From contig BGKB01000062.1 in the NCBI GenBank assembly GCA_003116975.1, positions 62,001 through 126,000 of the forward strand: a stretch of DNA of 64,000 nt, read 5' to 3'. The position numbers and the translations under genes are program-made. Below the pieces are notes generated by a model, which did no database searches, was not told the DNA's origin, and saw nothing but the letters and a program-made list of their open reading frames with translations. Position 1 is the first letter of the stretch. Every line of letters begins with the position of its first letter. Shown here piece by piece: positions 59,868-64,000 of this stretch. The DNA comes from Aurantiochytrium sp. KH105 (taxonomy: Eukaryota; Sar; Bigyra; Thraustochytrida; Thraustochytriidae).

Positions 59868-61333
59868 GGATGGTCTCACCAGGTCCTGGCCATCGGACGA
59901 ACTTGTACGCGCTCAAGGAAAACCTCGATCCCTTCGAATCAGAACAAACCAAGTCTTACAAGCAAATGCTGCGGTCCACAAGGGCGTGGGCGGATCTCCC
60001 ACCGCACGAAAACGTCGTCTCCATCGTTTGTGCCTGGCAGTCGCAAGGAAGAATCAAAATTCAGATGGAATTTTGCCAGGGCGGCAACCTTCTCGACTAC
60101 ACTGAAGCGTGTATGCAATCATCCGTGATCGAATGGGGCGAAACGCAAGTGTGGCGCGCCATGGGCGACGCACTTGGGGGCCTGGCCCACATCCATGCGC
60201 ACGGACTGTGCCACAACGACATCAAGCCAGGAAACCTCTTCCTTGGCGGCCAGCCGCTTCGACTCATGCTTGGCGATTTTGGCCATCTGCGAAGACCTAA
60301 CGATGACGAGGCTGATGGCGAGGAGGGCGACGAGCGATACATTCCCCGCGAAGCCCTTAGCGGGGACTTTAGTTTCGCTGGCGACATCTTCATGCTCGGC
60401 ATCTCCTTTTTCGAAGTTGTCGCTGACGTGGAACTCCCGACCACGGGAGCCTGGCACAATCTCAGAGAAGGCAAAATTCCACCCTTGCCACAAGGCTACT
60501 CGGACGAGCTGCATGCAACACTGCGTAGAATGATGCATCCAGATCCCTCTAAACGGCCCACTGCTGAGGGCCTTTTGTCCCACGCTCCCATTGTCGCGGC
60601 CAAGACTTCGGCACTTCCGGAAGTGGACTTTTTCCAAACTTTTCCCCTGGCCTCCTCGCCTTCATGGTCCCCTCAACATGGCAATCGAGTCGAGAGCGAA
60701 GGCGGTGAGGACAGAGGCATGCGCACACCCGAGCAAACAATTAGTCCGGTGCCCATGTTTGCTGGATCACCGCTCAACACGCCTGGGCCGTCGGCGCGAA
60801 TGGCCGGTCGCTCAGCATCGACAGTTTCTCGCGTCGCGGTCATGCCCGGGCGTGTTAATTTCTCTCCCATGGTGGACTCAACGCCCAGTCGGGACTCACC
60901 CTTGGCCGAGGGCGAAGAGGGGGGTCCTCGAGACTCCTCGTCGCTGAGCGTTTTTGCCCCGGTTGCGAGCGGCGACAGCGGGAACCAAAGTACCTTTGGC
61001 GGCACTCCTGATGCCTCACGCAAGCCATCGGCATCGTCGTACAAGGGTAATTCGTTCGAATCGCCCGTCACACCTGAGTACCCTGGCTTGCGCAGCCAGC
61101 GGACCACGCGACGCGCCTGGAGCCGCGCGACGAGTCGTCGCTTTGCGGAAAACTGCGAGAGCAACCAAGATGGCGGTGAATGTACGTCCACAGCCGCCTC
61201 ATCAACGAGAAAAACGAGAAGTGGCAGCAAAAACGTCTTTAACGACGACGCTGGCCCAGACGACGATGACGACGGACGGTCGAGTCCGCGCAAGTGCCTG
61301 TTGGACGACTTTGAGGGCATGGACTTTCAGTAG
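57914..61333 (+). CDS. WEE1: Wee1/Myt1-like protein kinase with poly-Gln insertion
   Basis: The frame is open from 57461; I take the ATG at 57914 (MILHKPSRIP), giving about 1,139 residues including 12 unknown ones at a 36-N gap. The first ~540 residues are disordered (Ser/Pro/Arg/Ala and STST from a CTCGAC repeat). The kinase starts with the Gly loop IGAGNFASVSLVEEV (about 560). Between it and the ATP lysine in LYALKEN (about 664) is an ~95-residue insertion with DQDQD and a 16-Gln run. Further motifs are MEFCQGGNLLDY, HIHAHGLCHNDIKPGNLFL (catalytic Asp, HND instead of HRD, about 766), LGDFGHLRR and EGDERYIPREAL. The DFGH and EGD-RY motifs mark the Wee1/Myt1 group, which inhibits CDK1 by tyrosine phosphorylation. 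The tail is Ser/Pro-rich with possible CDK sites. Confidence 0.88.
58482..58517. other. Assembly gap (36 N)
   Basis: Thirty-six undetermined bases inside the Wee1-like coding region, immediately before a CTCGAC repeat. Length is a multiple of three, so the frame is kept in the assembly, but the true size is unknown. Confidence 0.98.
58518..58576 (+). repeat. (CTCGAC)n hexanucleotide repeat
   Basis: Nine or ten CTCGAC units follow the N gap and code a Ser-Thr repeat in the disordered N-terminal part of the Wee1-like kinase. Confidence 0.95.
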
Positions 61334-61660
61334 TGTGGCCTCGCAGCCAGCTGTGTGTGTATCGTAGATTCAAGCCATCCTCCATTCTTTTTATATCCGA
61401 AACCATTTTTTCCTCTTTTGATATCGAAAATTGTTGCAGGTCATCTCACCTCCCGCGCCCACTTCCCATCAACGGAAAAAGGTTGACGGACGCGCGCGAC
61501 TGCAACTTTCCCTGCTGTGCAACAAGTCAGCGTAGAGGAGGTAATGAAAGGGCATCAGATGCGAAAGAATAACCGAGGCCGCAACTAAATTTATCCTAAT
61601 TTCTTCTTCATAACCCCAGCAGCTAACAACGTTGGTTTTTTTTAATATTGTAAATGCATA
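61334..61660. other. Convergent 3' intergenic region
   Basis: This AT-richer 327 bp separates the 3' ends of the Wee1-like gene (plus) and the membrane-protein gene (minus). Nothing else is seen. Confidence 0.55.
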
Positions 61661-63790
61661 TCAATCGGAGAAGACGTAGGCAACCTTTTCCCAGAATGTC
61701 CGCTCGCGCAGGCCCAAGAGCAGGCCAAAATCCGGAACTGGCAACTTTGGGAAACGAAAAGGCAGAACCTCTCGCAACTTCGCCACGTTGAGTCGAGGAA
61801 TGCGCAGCCGAGGCAAGCGCAGACGGCCCATCATGTTGCTGACATGCTGCGCAAAAAGCGCCATGCCTTGCAAGACATTTCGCAAAAGAGGCAAAAAGAG
61901 ACCAGAGATGACCATGCCGAGCACAACGAGAAAAGTCAGCGCAATGATGACGTCGAGAACATCCTGACGATTGTCCTTGACGAAACGTACGGCGCGCTTG
62001 GCAGAGCGGCCAAAGAGAAAAGGCGAGTTGACAACGAAGGCCCCGACACGAACTGGAATACTCACAATCGTCCCGAGCGTGCTGCTGCTAGCCCAAGCAA
62101 ACGACAGCAACGCGTGGTAGGCAACGCGGACGGGTAAGAAAACGAGGTAAACGAGTCGACCGAGCGCTTGCAAGCCATCTGTCACAGAGCGCCACAAACG
62201 TGCTAGCGTCCGCTTGATGGCCCGCTGCAAGTGATGACGCCGACGGCGTTGCCGCTTTCGCACAAAGGCGAGCTTGACGCGTTCCACAATGAGCACACCA
62301 AGGTCCTTTAGTGCGTCACCCATGTGATGCAATCGATCGCTTGTGCGTTGCAGGTACGCACGGCCGCGACGCGCAAACGATTCAGCGTGCAAGAGCACAC
62401 TGACAGCGAGGCGTTGCGGAAAAAAAAGTGCAGATCCACACAAATTGACAAGCATGGGCCAAACACGTACGGCGACCTTGCGAGCAAACGAAGCCACGCG
62501 CATTGCGAAAAAGAGGGGCCAAAGCACAAAGAGACGCACAAGGAGCATTGCAGGAAGGTAGACGACCGGTGGCACAAAGAAACTAACAATATGACCGGCA
62601 TGTGCCTGAAGCTCAGCCATGGTCATGACGTCCCAGATAATTTCCACATCTTTGTCGTCTGCGATACGCAAAAGTTGAACACTTCCACGTGTGCGGCGTT
62701 GCTTTGATTTATCTTGCGCCGAGTACGCTCGCGCGCGATGTCTTTTATGTGCGCTTGACAGCGTGCGATTCCTTTTACTGACACCATCATTGTCGTTGTC
62801 ACATTCTTCCAAGGCGTCGTCGCTTTCTCCTGCTTCTTGTTCAAGGTCATCGATCGCGCTGACTCTTTCCTCTTCTTCTTCTTCTTCTTCGTCTTCGTTC
62901 TTACGGTAAGAATGCTGGCGACGACGCGAATGATGTGGTATGTGGTGACGACGATACTTTCTCTTGTGCTCTTGAACTTCTTGATCGATCAACTTGTGCC
63001 GCAAACCTTGTTGCGAAGAGCGTTGTTGTTGCAAAAGATGTTGCTGCCATGGATCTGCAACAGGGGTCGGCAGCTCAGAAACCTGTCCATCGTTTTGAAG
63101 ATGTAACATAACCTCACGTTGAATACGGCGTTGGAACTTGGCATCGTCGTCATCGTCCGTGCAGCCTTCGATGATGAGAACATCGTCAACTGGACCTGTG
63201 ACGCCTTCGCTCGCCTTTGCGACGATATCCATGATATCAGCCTCGTCGTCACACACCACGAGCGCCTGTCGCTTGGGAGATTTCGGAGCGGGACGCGCGG
63301 CCTTGGCTTTCCGCCTCGCACCGGTCGCTTGCTCCTGCTCCAGAAGAGGGAACTCTGGCACGGCCTCATCGTGATCACCCAGATATTCTGCTTGCTCCTG
63401 CGACTCGAGTAAGTTATCAGCATCGTAAGCATCGACAAGTTCACCAACCTCATCGAATGAAAAGTCGTTATCGTCAACATCTTCGTCGTATTCTTCATTG
63501 TTGTTGTTGTTATTGTGGTGGTGGTGTTGGTGGTGGTGTTGGTGGTTGTCGTTCAAGTGGAGGTGGTTGTGGCTGCGCCGCTCGAAGAATTGCTTGCCGC
63601 GGCCGTCACTGAGCTCGCTGTCGCTCTCGCTCGTAAAGTCCGAGCTCAGCGTCGCCTGCGAGCGACGGTTTGCTGCCAGCTCGCGCGCCCTGCTCTCCTT
63701 CGCGGACCTCGCCGCGCTCCGCCGCTCCAGGTGCCCGTGCGCCACCGTTGCGCCGCGCCCGGCCGCCTTATTTCTGCGGATGCCGGTCAT
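61661..63790 (-). CDS. Membrane protein with acidic/His-rich N terminus, unknown family
   Basis: A 709-residue protein from the ATG at 63790 (MTGIRRNKAAGRG). Residues about 1-360 are disordered: Ser/Arg-rich, then a His/Asn tract (about 78-100), an Asp-rich segment and a Glu run (about 295-305). Residues about 385-700 are basic with several hydrophobic segments: HIVSFFVPPVVYLPAMLLVR, LFVLWPLFFAMRVASF, LVYLVFLPVRVAYHALLSFA, PVRVGAFVVNSPFLFG and VIIALTFLVVLGMVISGLFL. Arg/Lys-rich amphipathic stretches link them, so it may insert hairpins rather than cross fully. The segment PRLRIPRLNVAKLREVLPFR near the end is a short Pro-Leu/Arg repeat. I do not recognise the family and assign no function. Confidence 0.8.
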   Translation of the reverse strand: MTGIRRNKAAGRGATVAHGHLERRSAARSAKESRARELAANRRSQATLSSDFTSESDSELSDGRGKQFFERRSHNHLHLNDNHQHHHQHHHHNNNNNNEEYDEDVDDNDFSFDEVGELVDAYDADNLLESQEQAEYLGDHDEAVPEFPLLEQEQATGARRKAKAARPAPKSPKRQALVVCDDEADIMDIVAKASEGVTGPVDDVLIIEGCTDDDDDAKFQRRIQREVMLHLQNDGQVSELPTPVADPWQQHLLQQQRSSQQGLRHKLIDQEVQEHKRKYRRHHIPHHSRRRQHSYRKNEDEEEEEEEERVSAIDDLEQEAGESDDALEECDNDNDGVSKRNRTLSSAHKRHRARAYSAQDKSKQRRTRGSVQLLRIADDKDVEIIWDVMTMAELQAHAGHIVSFFVPPVVYLPAMLLVRLFVLWPLFFAMRVASFARKVAVRVWPMLVNLCGSALFFPQRLAVSVLLHAESFARRGRAYLQRTSDRLHHMGDALKDLGVLIVERVKLAFVRKRQRRRRHHLQRAIKRTLARLWRSVTDGLQALGRLVYLVFLPVRVAYHALLSFAWASSSTLGTIVSIPVRVGAFVVNSPFLFGRSAKRAVRFVKDNRQDVLDVIIALTFLVVLGMVISGLFLPLLRNVLQGMALFAQHVSNMMGRLRLPRLRIPRLNVAKLREVLPFRFPKLPVPDFGLLLGLRERTFWEKVAYVFSD

Positions 63791-64000
63791 GGCGCCCGCC
63801 CGCGCCTCGCACGCCGCGCCGCGCCTGGCCTGGCCTCCCCTCGCCGCGCTGCGAGCGGGGACGAGCGGGCGCAAGCGGGCACGACGCGCCTCCTGCGCTC
63901 GCCTTCCGCGCGCAGGTACGGCCTCTGCCGCCGCACGCGCCCGAGCAGCGCCGCGTGCACGCGCCCACTGTGCAACGCAAAAGGGCTCTGCTATTTTCTG
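63791..64000. other. 5' flank of the last gene
   Basis: GC-rich sequence upstream of the start at 63790; the open frame continues to about 63874 but only as Ala/Arg-rich leader. Too short to show another gene. Confidence 0.5.

Overview
The window is 64 kb of nuclear DNA from a GC-rich, intron-poor unicellular eukaryote. The proteins argue against a prokaryote: an Exportin-4, a GPI-transamidase subunit, a Wee1-type kinase, a mitochondrial ribosomal protein, a Jouberin-like ciliary protein and a peroxisomal enzyme ending in SKL. Coding GC is high, most genes are single long ORFs, glutamine/serine/acid tracts are common, and the few visible introns are about 90 bp GT-AG. Together with flagellar and peroxisomal genes this fits a thraustochytrid (Labyrinthulomycetes, Stramenopiles). 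That assignment is inference from gene content and composition. Two runs of N (5533-5550 and 58482-58517) sit inside simple repeats and are assembly gaps.

Layout. 1-3.3 kb: no convincing gene. 3.3-5.2 kb (+): Gln/Ser-rich protein of unknown function. 5.2-6.6 kb: a long AAGC microsatellite and a cluster of small palindromes. 6.6-9.0 kb (-): TIR-like/TPR protein. 9.7-10.7 kb (-): peroxisomal trans-2-enoyl-CoA reductase. 11.9-13.3 kb (+): ArfGAP with a prion-like tail. 13.4-16.9 kb (-): Jouberin/AHI1-like. 17.2-18.7 kb (-): PDCD2-like. 19.3-23.1 kb (-): Exportin-4. 23.6-24.2 kb (+): TEN1-like. 24.3-24.6 kb (-): CMC1-like. 25.4-27.1 kb (-): MRS2/CorA magnesium channel. 27.6-29.1 kb (+): amino-acid transporter. 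29.4-35.7 kb (-): 2,099-residue EF-hand/VWA protein. 36.5-38.1 kb (+): GT13-type glycosyltransferase whose 3' end overlaps an SLC17-type transporter (38.0-39.4 kb, -). 40.1-41.1 kb (-): ankyrin protein. 41.4-43.7 kb (-): two tandem MGST3-like genes. 46.3-47.7 kb (+): mitochondrial-type SHMT. 48.2-48.6 kb (-): small TIR-domain protein. 49.2-51.0 kb (-): PIG-T. 51.4-52.7 kb (+): mL46. 53.6-56.6 kb (-): two-exon leucine-rich-repeat protein fused to an XK-related (scramblase-like) membrane domain. 57.9-61.3 kb (+): Wee1/Myt1-like kinase. 61.7-63.8 kb (-): membrane protein of unknown family.

Most genes are unrelated housekeeping functions, as expected for a eukaryotic chromosome; there is no operon-like module. 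The tandem MGST3 pair is the only clear local duplication. The most unusual items are the LRR-XKR fusion, the TIR-like/TPR and stand-alone TIR proteins, the probable TEN1 telomere-capping subunit, the very large single-ORF EF-hand/VWA protein, the poly-Q insertion inside the Wee1-like kinase N-lobe, and a ~95 bp hairpin-forming sequence at 44.14-44.24 kb. No rRNA, tRNA, CRISPR array, retroelement or virus-derived element was recognised.
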